NCBI GenBank assembly: GCA_964473155.1
Contig: CAYYNT010000034.1
Coordinates: forward strand, 1-42,875
Length of the DNA stretch: 42,875 nt
From: JAJFUG01 sp964473155
GTDB lineage: Bacteria > Gemmatimonadota > Glassbacteria > GWA2-58-10
Direction: 5' to 3'
Shown: positions 8,959 to 17,171 of the stretch, piece by piece
How the letters are laid out: each line of letters opens with the position of its first letter
Position numbering within the stretch: position 1 is the first letter of the stretch
Notes under the pieces: generated by a model
What the model saw: only the letters and a program-made list of their open reading frames with translations
Told to the model about the DNA's origin: nothing
Databases searched by the model: none
Program-made: the position numbers and the translations under genes

Positions 8959-9546
8959 CTAACGACGTGTTCCAGTTCCTGTTCCTGACCTGGAGCCTGA
9001 ACCTGTTCCCGTACGCGTACCGGCGGGAGAAACATCCACACCTGCTTTAAGGATCTTGAGCACTTCCTCGGTCAGATCCATGCCTTCCTTGGCATAAAGC
9101 AGACCCTGAGCATTGAAGATCATGGTATATTTGTCGCGCTGGCCCAGCATCTCTATCGCCCGGTTGACCTTTTCGTAGATCGGAGACAGCAGTTCCATCT
9201 TGCGTTTTTCAGCCTTGCCCTCGGGTCCGAATACATCCTGATAGAACTTGACCGCTTCCTGGTTCTTCTTCGATATCTCATCCTGCTTCTCGCGCTGCTT
9301 CTCAGGGCTGTAGAGCATCGATTTCTGCTTGAAATCCGTCTGCAAAGTCTCAAGTTCTTTCTGGTAATCATTTAGCTGAGTCTGCCAGCTCTGGACTTCC
9401 TTTTCGTAAGTCTGAGCTGCGTCATCCGCCTCCGGGAAATTCGCAATCAGGGCATCAACCTGCACGAAACCGAACTTGAGGTCCTGGGCGAAAGCGGCTG
9501 CCGAAAGACAAAACACGGCTGCAACTGCAATTAAGATCGTACGCAA
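8959..9546 (-). CDS. skp: OmpH/Skp-family periplasmic chaperone, first copy, with Gly/Thr/Arg tail
   Basis: A 195-residue protein with signal peptide (hydrophobic ILIAVAAVFCLSAAAFA, then QDLKFGFVQVDALIANFPEA). A coiled-coil arm rich in Gln, Lys and Glu follows (~40-120), then the family's final strand region (YTMIFNAQGLLYAKEGMDLTEEVLKIL). The last ~20 residues are a low-complexity Gly-Thr/Gly-Ser/Arg repeat ending TGTGTRR, which ordinary Skp lacks. The start is TTG with GGAGG seven bases before it. The gene sits 103 bp downstream of bamA and is followed by its paralogue and lpxD. This is the normal bamA-skp-lpxD order, and its periplasmic role is to ferry outer-membrane proteins to BamA. Confidence 0.88.
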   Translation of the reverse strand: MRTILIAVAAVFCLSAAAFAQDLKFGFVQVDALIANFPEADDAAQTYEKEVQSWQTQLNDYQKELETLQTDFKQKSMLYSPEKQREKQDEISKKNQEAVKFYQDVFGPEGKAEKRKMELLSPIYEKVNRAIEMLGQRDKYTMIFNAQGLLYAKEGMDLTEEVLKILKAGVDVSPAGTRTGTGSGSRSGTGTGTRR

Positions 9547-9649
9547 AAGATTACCTCCGAAAAGGGTTTATTCTTTTAAACAAAATAGCCTGAATTTTCA
9601 ACCAGTCAATTTGTCATAAATCTCCTGCAATTACAATACTCATGTAACA

Positions 9650-12070
9650 TCAATAGAACCGGCCGAACCTGAAATGAGGTTGCCAGCCGCCTTTGACCGG
9701 GAGGCCGTAATTATCCGTACGGTCGAAGCCGTAACCCAGCTCCAGACCCAGCGGACCCATCGGCGTTTCAAGCCGGACGCCGAACCCGGCGCTCCGTCTC
9801 AGCTTTGAGGCGTCTATCTCCGACAGATCATTCCAGACATTGCCTGCCTCGGCGAAAATAACGCCGTAAACCATCTTGGTTATTTCAATCTCTTCTTCCG
9901 CCGTGACCACAAAATAAGCCTTTCCGCGCCTGTATTTGACTCCCCCCACGCCAACGCTGCGATCATCGTATCCTCGAAGATGGATGTCCGTATCACGCCC
10001 GTATGAGGTGCCTCCCAGCACGAACATTTCTCTGAAATCCAGCAGCGGGCTGCTCGATCCGCCGAAAGGTCTCACCACTCCGCCGCTGGCTTTCAATCCC
10101 AGCGTGGCCGTGTTTCCAACCGTAGGGATATACCACCGGGTGTCAAATATGTATTTCTGATAACCGATATTTCCTCCGAAAGGCCCGCCGCTGAACTCGG
10201 CATCCAGAGTATGATAGGTCCCGTCCTTGGGGTGCTGCGTGTTGAACCGGGTGTCGCGAGCCAGAGTCAGGGTTATCTTGCTCGATGTCTGAGGGTAATC
10301 GCCGGTGTTGACTCCCAGATAAGTCATTATCGTCGCGCTGTCGCCGCTGATGTCGATCGATTGGAGCGAATAACCTGTGTAAAAACGCACGTAATCAAAC
10401 GGCGTTGGAAAACCGAACCTGGTATAAAATCCCTTGTACCTGTCCTGATACGGGTCACTCTGATAGCGACGCCGCATGTTAAATATTCCGACGTCGAACG
10501 AGACGGGTGTATTCAAGAAATAAGGATCCATATAGCTCAGATCGATATTGTTCATGCGGCTGCCGATCTCGAGCCTGAGCTGCACGCTCTTTCCGCGTCC
10601 GAACAGGTTGCTCTGAGTCAGATCCAGGAAACCGGTCATTCCGTAACCGCCACCGAATCCGGCGCCGAAATTGGCGCTGCCGGTATGTTTCTCCTTGACC
10701 TTGAAAACCAGGTCCACCTCATTGGTCTCGGCCACCGGCCGCGGCTCCACGCCTATATCCTGTTCGAAGAAGCCTGAATTTACCAGGTTCTGGTAACTGG
10801 CCTTGACCAGCGGCTGACGGAAAAGATCACCGGGATAGAGCATCACGCGGCGGCGAATAACATCTTCGAACGTACTCTCATTGCCGCGGATGATAATCTT
10901 GCGGACTGTTGCGGGTTCACCCTCGTTCAGGACGAGGTTGACATTTATCAGACTGTCTTTTGTTTCACGTAACGGATTGATGTTCAGGTAGATATAACCC
11001 TCATCACCATATAGCTCCCGGACTTTCTCTATACTGTCCTTGAACTTTTCCTCGTTGAAAACACTGCTTTCCTTGATGGTGAAAGAGTTTTTGACCGCAT
11101 CGTCCGGGAAATGGCTGTTTCCGGTGATATCGAGGTTGCCGAGATAATAACGGCGTCCCTCATCCACGCTGATCCGGATTGTCACATCCCGGCTGCCTTC
11201 CTTGAACTCCATTTTATGACCGAGAATCTGGGCATTCACGAAACCATTTTTACGGTAGAATTCCGGCAGTTTCTCACTCAGGTCTTTCTGGAATTTCTCA
11301 TCCTCATACCCGCCCCCATGCCAGAACATCACCCAGGATTTTTCCTTGGTCTTGAGCGCGCCCTTAAGTTTCTTTTTCGCAAAATTCTGGTTGCCCTCGA
11401 ATTCGATATCGGTAATCCGTATCTTCCTGCCGTCATCTATATTAACCACGATTTCCACCCGGCCGGCGGATTTTTTGTCATCGATGACAGGTTCAACTTT
11501 CGTGTTGTAGAAACCTTTCTTCTCGTATAGGCCAATAATCTTGTTGATCGTTTCCTGCATCTTGGAAGGTGAAAACAATCCTCCAATACGCAGCGGCACG
11601 GCGTCTTTAATTTCCTGTTCCTTAATTTTCCTGTTGCCTTTGAATTCCAGCCGGGCGACAATCGGGCTTTCCACTACCCTGATCGTCAGCTTTAGTCCGC
11701 CCGGCGCTTCCTCGGCCAGAATGTCGATATCTGTATAAAGCCCGGTTTCCCAGAGTTTTTTTATCGCGTGCCTGACGTTGAAAATAGAATAATCGTCTCC
11801 CACGTTCAGGTCCGCACCACTCAGGACTCGACGGGTGGCGACGCGCTCGTTGCCCGTTACAACAACTTCCACAATCTTCTGCTGCGGCTGCTGCGCATTC
11901 AGGTTACGGACTCCGGACAGGACAGAAAGCGGGAGCAGGGAACAAAGCACCGCCATGGACAAAAAGGCAATGCTCCGCTGTGAAAAAAAATGTTTCGAGA
12001 GACTTGGAAAGCTTCGGCTGGCTTTTTCCTGGGACGATCTCGGTAGTGTCAGGTGCTTTTCCAGTGTCAT
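9650..12070 (-). CDS. bamA: Outer membrane protein assembly factor BamA
   Basis: The essential Omp85 barrel that folds and inserts outer-membrane proteins. In 806 residues I see an N-terminal signal-like hydrophobic stretch (~33-55). Several POTRA repeats follow from ~65 to ~425 (VVVTGNERVATRRVL, LEFKGNRKIKEQEI, IEFEGNQNFAKKKLKG, LDITGNSHFPDDAVK, IIRGNESTFEDVIRR), giving five modules. A beta-barrel then runs to the end and closes with an aromatic residue (FRFGRFY), the usual outer-membrane signature. The barrel loop containing LRGYDDRSVG matches the conserved (V/I)RG(F/Y) motif. About 30 residues precede the hydrophobic core, so a start slightly downstream is possible, but no better ribosome binding site is evident. 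A terminator-like hairpin separates it from clpC upstream, so it probably has its own promoter in the 12071-12186 gap. Confidence 0.95.
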   Translation of the reverse strand: MTLEKHLTLPRSSQEKASRSFPSLSKHFFSQRSIAFLSMAVLCSLLPLSVLSGVRNLNAQQPQQKIVEVVVTGNERVATRRVLSGADLNVGDDYSIFNVRHAIKKLWETGLYTDIDILAEEAPGGLKLTIRVVESPIVARLEFKGNRKIKEQEIKDAVPLRIGGLFSPSKMQETINKIIGLYEKKGFYNTKVEPVIDDKKSAGRVEIVVNIDDGRKIRITDIEFEGNQNFAKKKLKGALKTKEKSWVMFWHGGGYEDEKFQKDLSEKLPEFYRKNGFVNAQILGHKMEFKEGSRDVTIRISVDEGRRYYLGNLDITGNSHFPDDAVKNSFTIKESSVFNEEKFKDSIEKVRELYGDEGYIYLNINPLRETKDSLINVNLVLNEGEPATVRKIIIRGNESTFEDVIRRRVMLYPGDLFRQPLVKASYQNLVNSGFFEQDIGVEPRPVAETNEVDLVFKVKEKHTGSANFGAGFGGGYGMTGFLDLTQSNLFGRGKSVQLRLEIGSRMNNIDLSYMDPYFLNTPVSFDVGIFNMRRRYQSDPYQDRYKGFYTRFGFPTPFDYVRFYTGYSLQSIDISGDSATIMTYLGVNTGDYPQTSSKITLTLARDTRFNTQHPKDGTYHTLDAEFSGGPFGGNIGYQKYIFDTRWYIPTVGNTATLGLKASGGVVRPFGGSSSPLLDFREMFVLGGTSYGRDTDIHLRGYDDRSVGVGGVKYRRGKAYFVVTAEEEIEITKMVYGVIFAEAGNVWNDLSEIDASKLRRSAGFGVRLETPMGPLGLELGYGFDRTDNYGLPVKGGWQPHFRFGRFY

Positions 12071-12186
12071 TTTTTCTTTTCTTGCAAAGGATTAAAGGCT
12101 CTGATCGTATAACGGACAGGTAACAGCACAACCGGTTCTAATATTCATGACTCGAGCAATCCTCGCCTGCTGCTTCCATCAAATTG

Positions 12187-12231
12187 CGGCCCTGATGCAC
12201 CCACCCGCTCGACACAGGAGCATCAGGGCCG
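12187..12231 (-). terminator. Long perfect hairpin after clpC
   Basis: Twelve-base arms CGGCCCTGATGC (12187-12198) and GCATCAGGGCCG (12220-12231) pair perfectly across a 21-base loop. It begins about 60 bases after the clpC stop. On the minus strand only CAATTTG follows, while on the plus strand GTTTTCTG follows. Its placement suggests a transcription end for the mcsA-mcsB-clpC unit or an RNA-stabilising 3' stem. The canonical T-run is weak in the gene direction. Confidence 0.6.
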
Positions 12232-12293
12232 TTTTCTGTCACAACAATATACAGTGTACAGACTCGAAGACTGCCCGTTTGAATGCGGACAGC

Positions 12294-14816
12294 TTAACGA
12301 TTCTGTCTGGAAGGGGTTTTGACTCCCTCTTCATCCAGCATCGAACCGGCCACCGCGAATTCGAGCTTTTCCTCACTCTCATTGGCCGAAACCCGGATAA
12401 TATCCCCCGGCTTGAATTCGTTGCCCAGGAATTTCTCCGAAAGAGCATCCTCCAGATAACGCTGGATCGCCCGCCGGAGCGGACGCGCCCCGAATTCCTG
12501 GTTGTATCCCTTCTCGGCCAGGAAAGCCTTGGCCTGATCTGTCAGCTCGATGGAATATGCCCGCTCGCTCAAACGGTTCCGCAAGTCGGCGACGAAAATG
12601 TCAACTATCTTCTTGATTTCCTCGATAGACAGCGGATGGAACACTATTATCTCATCCAGCCGGTTGATGAACTCCGGGTTGAAAACCTTGTTCACCTCGC
12701 CCTTGATCTTGCCGGCGATACGATCGTAGTCGGCGTTCATGTCGTCCGAACGGTGGAAGCCGACCGAGCCGCTCTTTATCTCACGCGCCCCCACGTTGCT
12801 GGTCATGATGACGACTGTGTTCTTGAAATTGATCTTGCGGCCGTAATTATCAGTCAGCGTCCCATCGTCCAGAATCTGCAGCAGTATGTTGAACACATCC
12901 GGGTGCGCTTTCTCGATCTCGTCGAACAGCACCACCGAATAAGGTTTCTGGCGGACTTCCTTGGTCAGCGAGCCGCTGTCCTCATAGCCGACATATCCCG
13001 GAGGAGCGCCTAACAGCCTGGAGACCGAGAACTTTTCCATGTATTCGCTCATGTCAACCTGAATCAGGGCGTTTTTATCGGCGAAAAGGAATTCTGCCAG
13101 CGCCCGTCCCAGTTCGGTCTTACCCACACCCGTGGGGCCGCAGAAAATGAACGAGCCGATAGGACGGCGCGGGTCTTTCAACCCAGCCCTGGCGCGGCGG
13201 ATGGCCCGGCTGATCGCCTCCACGGCCTCATCCTGGCCGACAACTCGCTTGCGCAGCTCATCCTCCATTTTCAGCAGGCGGCTTGTCTCGTTCTCGCTCA
13301 GGCGCACCACCGGAATGCCGGTCCAGCGCGAGACTATGAAAGCCACATCCTCGCTCTCCAGTGTCCCGGCGTACCCCTCTTTCTGGCCCCCCACCTGATT
13401 CTCATCCTCTATCTTCTTACGCAACTCATGTTCGCGGTCGCGCAGCTTGGCTGCCGCCTCGTATTCCTGCTGGCTGATCGCCTTTTCCTTTTCGCGCACC
13501 ACCCGCTTTAGCTCATCCTCCAGCTCCAGCACTTTTCGCGGCGGGGCCTGCGAGGCCAGGCTCTTGCGGGCCGAGGCCTCATCCAGGACATCGATAGCCT
13601 TGTCCGGAAGGAAACGGTCGGTTATATAGCGTTCGGACAGCTTGACCGCATCCACCATCGCCTCGCGGCTGATCTTGATGTTGTGGTGCTTCTCGTAGCT
13701 CTCGCGCAGTCCCTCGATGATCTGTATCGTCTCCTCTATCGTGGGCGGCTCGACCATCACAGTCTGGAAACGGCGCTCGAAAGCCCCATCCTTTTCGATG
13801 TACTTGCGGTACTCGTTCAGCGTTGTGGCGCCGACACACTGGAGCTCGCCGCGCGCCAGGGCGGGTTTTAGCATGTTGGAGGCGTCGATTGCTCCCTCTG
13901 CCGCGCCGGCGCCGATCAGGGTGTGAAGCTCATCGATGAAAAGTATCACCGTGCGGTTTTTCTGTATCTCGTTAATCACGCCCTTCAGACGTTCCTCGAA
14001 CTGTCCGCGGTACTTGGTCCCGGCGATTATCGCGGCCATGTCCAGGGCCAGCACCCTGTACTCGCGCAGACTTGGCGGCACTTCGCTTTTGATGATTCTC
14101 TGCGCCAGCCCCTCGACAATGGCGGTCTTACCCACTCCCGGCTCGCCTATCAGCACGGGATTGTTCTTCTTACGCCGGCTCAGAATCTCGATCACGCGCT
14201 CGATTTCGCTGGTGCGGCCGATCGTAGGATCGAGCTTGCCGTCGCGCGCCAGGTCGGTCAAGTCGCGGCAGAAATGGTCCAGGGCCGGGGTTTTGGTTTT
14301 CTTGCCCAGCTTGGAATCCGAGTCCGGGATCGAGGGTCCGGGCGCTTCGGCGCCGCTGCTGTCCGAGGCCTCGAAACTCTCCCCCCCGAGCAGCTTGAGC
14401 GTCTCCTGGCGCACGATATCCGCGTTGACGCCCAGCGCCGAGAGAACCTTGGCCGCCATGCCGCTCTCCTCGCGCAGGAGTCCGAGCAGAAGGTGCTCGG
14501 TGCCGACATAGCTGTGTTTCATCGTGCGGGCTTCCTCAATGGCATATTCCAGGACTTTCTTGGCCACTGAGGTGTAGGGGACGTCGCCGATAGTCAGGGT
14601 GCTGCCGCCGGGCTTGACCAGTTCTTCAACCTTGATCCGGATGGTTTCGAGGTCCAGGCCGATCTGGTTCAGCACGGCCGCCGCCACTCCCTCGCCCTCG
14701 CGTATCAGGCCGAGCAGGATATGCTCGCTGCCGATATAGTCATGGTGCAGACGTCCGGCTTCATCCCTGGCCAGGGAGAGGACTTTGCGCACCCTTTCAG
14801 TAAACTTGTTATTCAT
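12294..14816 (-). CDS. clpC: AAA+ unfoldase ClpC
   Basis: A Hsp100 ATPase that unfolds proteins for ClpP. Order of parts in the ~840 residues: Clp N-domain with two repeats (to ~145); first AAA+ module with Walker A GEPGVGKT and Walker B VILFIDELHTLIGAG; a middle region with a UVR-type segment (EYEAAAKLRDREHELRKKIE) that marks ClpC rather than ClpA; second AAA+ module with GPTGVGKTELGRALAEF and the sensor/arginine-finger region FNPEFINRLDEIIVF; C-terminal D2 domain. I place the start at ATG 14816 (MNNKFTERVRKVL), where GAGG lies six bases upstream and overlaps the mcsB stop. A TTG four codons earlier is the alternative. It directly follows mcsA and mcsB, whose products are its known adaptor and substrate-marking kinase. 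clpP is not in the window. Confidence 0.95.
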   Translation of the reverse strand: MNNKFTERVRKVLSLARDEAGRLHHDYIGSEHILLGLIREGEGVAAAVLNQIGLDLETIRIKVEELVKPGGSTLTIGDVPYTSVAKKVLEYAIEEARTMKHSYVGTEHLLLGLLREESGMAAKVLSALGVNADIVRQETLKLLGGESFEASDSSGAEAPGPSIPDSDSKLGKKTKTPALDHFCRDLTDLARDGKLDPTIGRTSEIERVIEILSRRKKNNPVLIGEPGVGKTAIVEGLAQRIIKSEVPPSLREYRVLALDMAAIIAGTKYRGQFEERLKGVINEIQKNRTVILFIDELHTLIGAGAAEGAIDASNMLKPALARGELQCVGATTLNEYRKYIEKDGAFERRFQTVMVEPPTIEETIQIIEGLRESYEKHHNIKISREAMVDAVKLSERYITDRFLPDKAIDVLDEASARKSLASQAPPRKVLELEDELKRVVREKEKAISQQEYEAAAKLRDREHELRKKIEDENQVGGQKEGYAGTLESEDVAFIVSRWTGIPVVRLSENETSRLLKMEDELRKRVVGQDEAVEAISRAIRRARAGLKDPRRPIGSFIFCGPTGVGKTELGRALAEFLFADKNALIQVDMSEYMEKFSVSRLLGAPPGYVGYEDSGSLTKEVRQKPYSVVLFDEIEKAHPDVFNILLQILDDGTLTDNYGRKINFKNTVVIMTSNVGAREIKSGSVGFHRSDDMNADYDRIAGKIKGEVNKVFNPEFINRLDEIIVFHPLSIEEIKKIVDIFVADLRNRLSERAYSIELTDQAKAFLAEKGYNQEFGARPLRRAIQRYLEDALSEKFLGNEFKPGDIIRVSANESEEKLEFAVAGSMLDEEGVKTPSRQNR

Positions 14817-14824
14817 ATTGAACC

Positions 14825-15883
14825 TCAATCGGTATCGTTATCATCGAAATATGATCGAACCACATTCGCCCGGAAAATGTCCCGCTCAGCGGGATCGAGG
14901 ATCCTCCCCTCCGCCAGGTCCAGATGAGCGTCCTGGGAATCGATCAGCATATGATTGATCTTTGATACACTCAGTGATTTGATAAGTTTCATGCTCACTC
15001 CCAGACGAACCGCGCTCAGGAGGTTCATCACCTCCTCCGAGCTGATCGTCCGGGCGCGCTCCAGGATGCCATAGGCCCGCCAAACCTTGTCCTGAATGTA
15101 ATAACCCGCATCCCGGAAAAGGACTCCCCGCGCGTTTGATTCATGTTCGATTATCTGTTGGGTCACATGTCCAAGGTGATCGATAAGCTCCTGCTCGCTC
15201 TTGCCGATAGTCACCTGGTTCGAAACCTGAAAGAAATTCCCCAGCACCTCGCTGCCCTCTCCATAAAGCCCCCTGAAAGTCAGACCGATCTGTGAGATGC
15301 CCCGCAGGACTTTCTGAATCTCCTTGGTCAGCACCAGGCCGGGCAGGTGAATCAGAACCGAGGCCCGCAGACCGGTGCCGGTGTTTGTCGGACAGGATGT
15401 AAGATAACCGAATTTCGGGTGAAAATCAAACTCGATTGACTTTCCGAGCCTTGTTTCAAGGGTATCCGCCCGCTCCAGACACTTGGTAAGATTAAATCCT
15501 GAGGCGATTCCCTGTATACGTATATGGTCCTCTTCATTGATCATGACCGAAAACAGGTTTCCGCGACCGAGCAGCAAAGAGGCCCGGCGGCGGCGGTTAA
15601 GAAGGTCCTGGCTTATCAGGTGTTCCTCGAGCAGAAAGCTGCATTCCGACGGCTTGAGTTCACCCAGGTCGATCCGGATCAGGGGCGGGATCGACTTGTT
15701 CGATTCGACCGCGCCGATAACATCTTCCAGTATCTGACGCTCATCGTCATCCCCGCTCGTCGTCGAGTAAGGATAACCCTTGAGGTTGCGAGCCAGGCGC
15801 ACCCTGGTGCTGAGGACTATGTCACTGTATTCTCCGCTGCCATCCAGCCACTCGGAGGAGCGGTCTTTCAACGGGAAAGTCAT
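14825..15883 (-). CDS. mcsB: Protein arginine kinase McsB
   Basis: An ATP:guanido phosphotransferase-family kinase that phosphorylates arginines in damaged proteins, marking them for ClpCP. The 352 residues start with SSEWLDGSGEYSDIVLSTRVRLARNLKGYP (the family's STRVRLARN block). They carry LTSCPTNTGTGLRASVLIHLPGL, the conserved CPTNxGTG active-site signature, and RGLYGEGSEVLGNFFQVSNQ. The ~350-residue length matches McsB rather than animal arginine or creatine kinases. An AAAGG lies seven bases before the ATG. It sits between mcsA and clpC with gaps of 32 and 8 bp, so the three are almost certainly co-transcribed, as in Bacillus, but the repressor gene ctsR is absent here. The system is best known from Firmicutes; finding it in an LPS-bearing organism is notable. 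Confidence 0.94.
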   Translation of the reverse strand: MTFPLKDRSSEWLDGSGEYSDIVLSTRVRLARNLKGYPYSTTSGDDDERQILEDVIGAVESNKSIPPLIRIDLGELKPSECSFLLEEHLISQDLLNRRRRASLLLGRGNLFSVMINEEDHIRIQGIASGFNLTKCLERADTLETRLGKSIEFDFHPKFGYLTSCPTNTGTGLRASVLIHLPGLVLTKEIQKVLRGISQIGLTFRGLYGEGSEVLGNFFQVSNQVTIGKSEQELIDHLGHVTQQIIEHESNARGVLFRDAGYYIQDKVWRAYGILERARTISSEEVMNLLSAVRLGVSMKLIKSLSVSKINHMLIDSQDAHLDLAEGRILDPAERDIFRANVVRSYFDDNDTD

Positions 15884-15915
15884 GCTTTGCCTTTGAATAG
15901 CTCGGTAACACGCTA

Positions 15916-16434
15916 TTATTTTGTATTTGCGCCTTTTTCGAGAGTAAGTATCTCATCCCTGAGCCGGGCCGCTTCCTCATAATTCTCAAGTTTAACTGCG
16001 TCGTTGAGACGTTTTTTCAACTCACGGACCCGGAGCTGGTCGTCTATCGCCCGGTTCTCGGTGCGTCCTGGACGCTTACCCACGTGAAATGAGCTTCCCT
16101 GTATACGGCGCAGCAGCATATCCACCTGGCTTTCGAATACAAAATAGCATTTGCCGCACCCCAGACGGCCGCTTTTCTTGATATCGTCGAGCGATGAGCC
16201 GCAGAACTGGCAGTTTCCCGCCTGCGCCTCACCGGATGTCTCAGCGAGGTCGTTCAGGACGGCATTTTTCTGCTCCGGCGAAAACGCAGGCTGGACCTCG
16301 CTGTCGTATTTGACGCCTTTCATTCCATGCTTCCCGGCGCACTCATGACAGAGGTTAAGGCTCACCACTTCACCGTCCTTTACCTGAGTGAAGTGTATCG
16401 TGGCTTCATTCTTTTTACATTTATCGCACTTCAT
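15916..16434 (-). CDS. mcsA: McsA, zinc-finger activator/adaptor of McsB
   Basis: A 172-residue protein with two cysteine clusters: CDKCKK...CHEC near the N-terminus and CQFCGSS...CGKC at ~98-120. Both are zinc-binding CxxC pairs. A C-terminal UVR-type helix (LNDAVKLENYEEAARLRDEIL) resembles the ClpC middle-domain segment and is used for partner binding. This layout is McsA, which activates the McsB kinase and helps ClpC in Gram-positive bacteria. The start ATG has GGAG six bases upstream. It is the first gene of the mcsA-mcsB-clpC unit and begins 50 bp after the lolD stop. A short palindrome in that gap may control it. Confidence 0.92.
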   Translation of the reverse strand: MKCDKCKKNEATIHFTQVKDGEVVSLNLCHECAGKHGMKGVKYDSEVQPAFSPEQKNAVLNDLAETSGEAQAGNCQFCGSSLDDIKKSGRLGCGKCYFVFESQVDMLLRRIQGSSFHVGKRPGRTENRAIDDQLRVRELKKRLNDAVKLENYEEAARLRDEILTLEKGANTK

Positions 16435-16444
16435 ACCTTGCTCC

Positions 16445-16457
16445 GGAACATAGTTCC
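16445..16457 (-). promoter_or_regulatory. 13-bp palindrome before mcsA (candidate operator)
   Basis: GGAACATAGTTCC is a perfect inverted repeat with a three-base centre, ten bases upstream of the mcsA start codon and next to its ribosome binding site. It does not match the direct-repeat CtsR box or CIRCE. It resembles, but with a shorter spacer, the GAACN4GTTC box of Gram-positive LexA. A TTGATA at 16473-16478 lies 19-20 bases upstream of a TATGTT-like stretch inside the palindrome, so it could overlap a promoter -10. It could also be chance. Confidence 0.3.
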
Positions 16458-16484
16458 AGACAGTTTCCGATTTATCAAGAGGCC

Positions 16485-17171
16485 TCAGACAACTGGCAGA
16501 AGACGGCCCTCTTCAAGAAGCATCGATCGCCGGGTCATCCCGGCAAGCCCCTGATCATGGGTGACAAGAACCAGTCCCATGCCCCGTTTCCTTATCTGCC
16601 CGAAAAGAAGCTCGGTGACCAGCTTACCGTTCTCGCGGTCGAGGTTGCCGGTCGGCTCATCCGCCAGCACGAAGTCCGGTTCATGCACCAGAGCGCGCGC
16701 CACCGCCACCCGCTGCTGCTCCCCGCCGGAAAGCTGCGCCGGGCGATGCTCCAGCCGTCCGGACATGCCCACCTCATCCAGCATCCCGGCGGCGGCTTCT
16801 CCGGCCCTTCCGGGGTCCATTCCTTTAAGGCGCAGAGGCATCATCACGTTTTCGAGGGCCGAAAACTCCGCCAGAAGGTAATGAAACTGAAAGATGAAGC
16901 CAATCTTCCGGCTGCGCAGACGGCTGCGCGAGCTGTCATCCAGTTCGCTCACCGATTTCCCGTCTATTTCCACCCAGCCCCGGCTCGGTTCTTCAAGCGC
17001 TCCCAGGATATGCAGCAACGTGCTCTTTCCCGCCCCGCTCCGTCCGGTAATCGAGAGCGAATCGCCACGCTCCAGACGCAGATCCACGCCACGCAATACG
17101 TGCAGGCAGCCTTTTTCGCCGCTCGGATAGTCCTTTTCCACCGCATTTGCGGTCAGCGCGGAGTCATTCAT
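16485..17171 (-). CDS. lolD: Lipoprotein-releasing system ATP-binding protein LolD
   Basis: A 228-residue ABC ATPase. Walker A is GRSGAGKST, the signature LSGGEQQRVAVARAL, Walker B FVLADEPTGNLD, and the H-loop VLVTHDQGLA; all are intact. The SxTGxSGAGKST and ADEPTGNLD wording is typical of the LolD/MacB/FtsE branch. It overlaps the permease gene lolC by eight bases and follows it, so the two form one transporter that extracts lipoproteins from the inner membrane for delivery to the outer membrane. No lolA or lolB is in the window. A MacB-like role is possible but less likely, given the LolC-type partner. Confidence 0.88.
   Translation of the reverse strand: MNDSALTANAVEKDYPSGEKGCLHVLRGVDLRLERGDSLSITGRSGAGKSTLLHILGALEEPSRGWVEIDGKSVSELDDSSRSRLRSRKIGFIFQFHYLLAEFSALENVMMPLRLKGMDPGRAGEAAAGMLDEVGMSGRLEHRPAQLSGGEQQRVAVARALVHEPDFVLADEPTGNLDRENGKLVTELLFGQIRKRGMGLVLVTHDQGLAGMTRRSMLLEEGRLLPVV

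Noticed and set aside
14828..14828. TTG at 14828 as the clpC start
   Set aside because: The ATG at 14816 has GAGG at good spacing and gives the usual ClpC N-terminus; the TTG has no ribosome binding site of its own.
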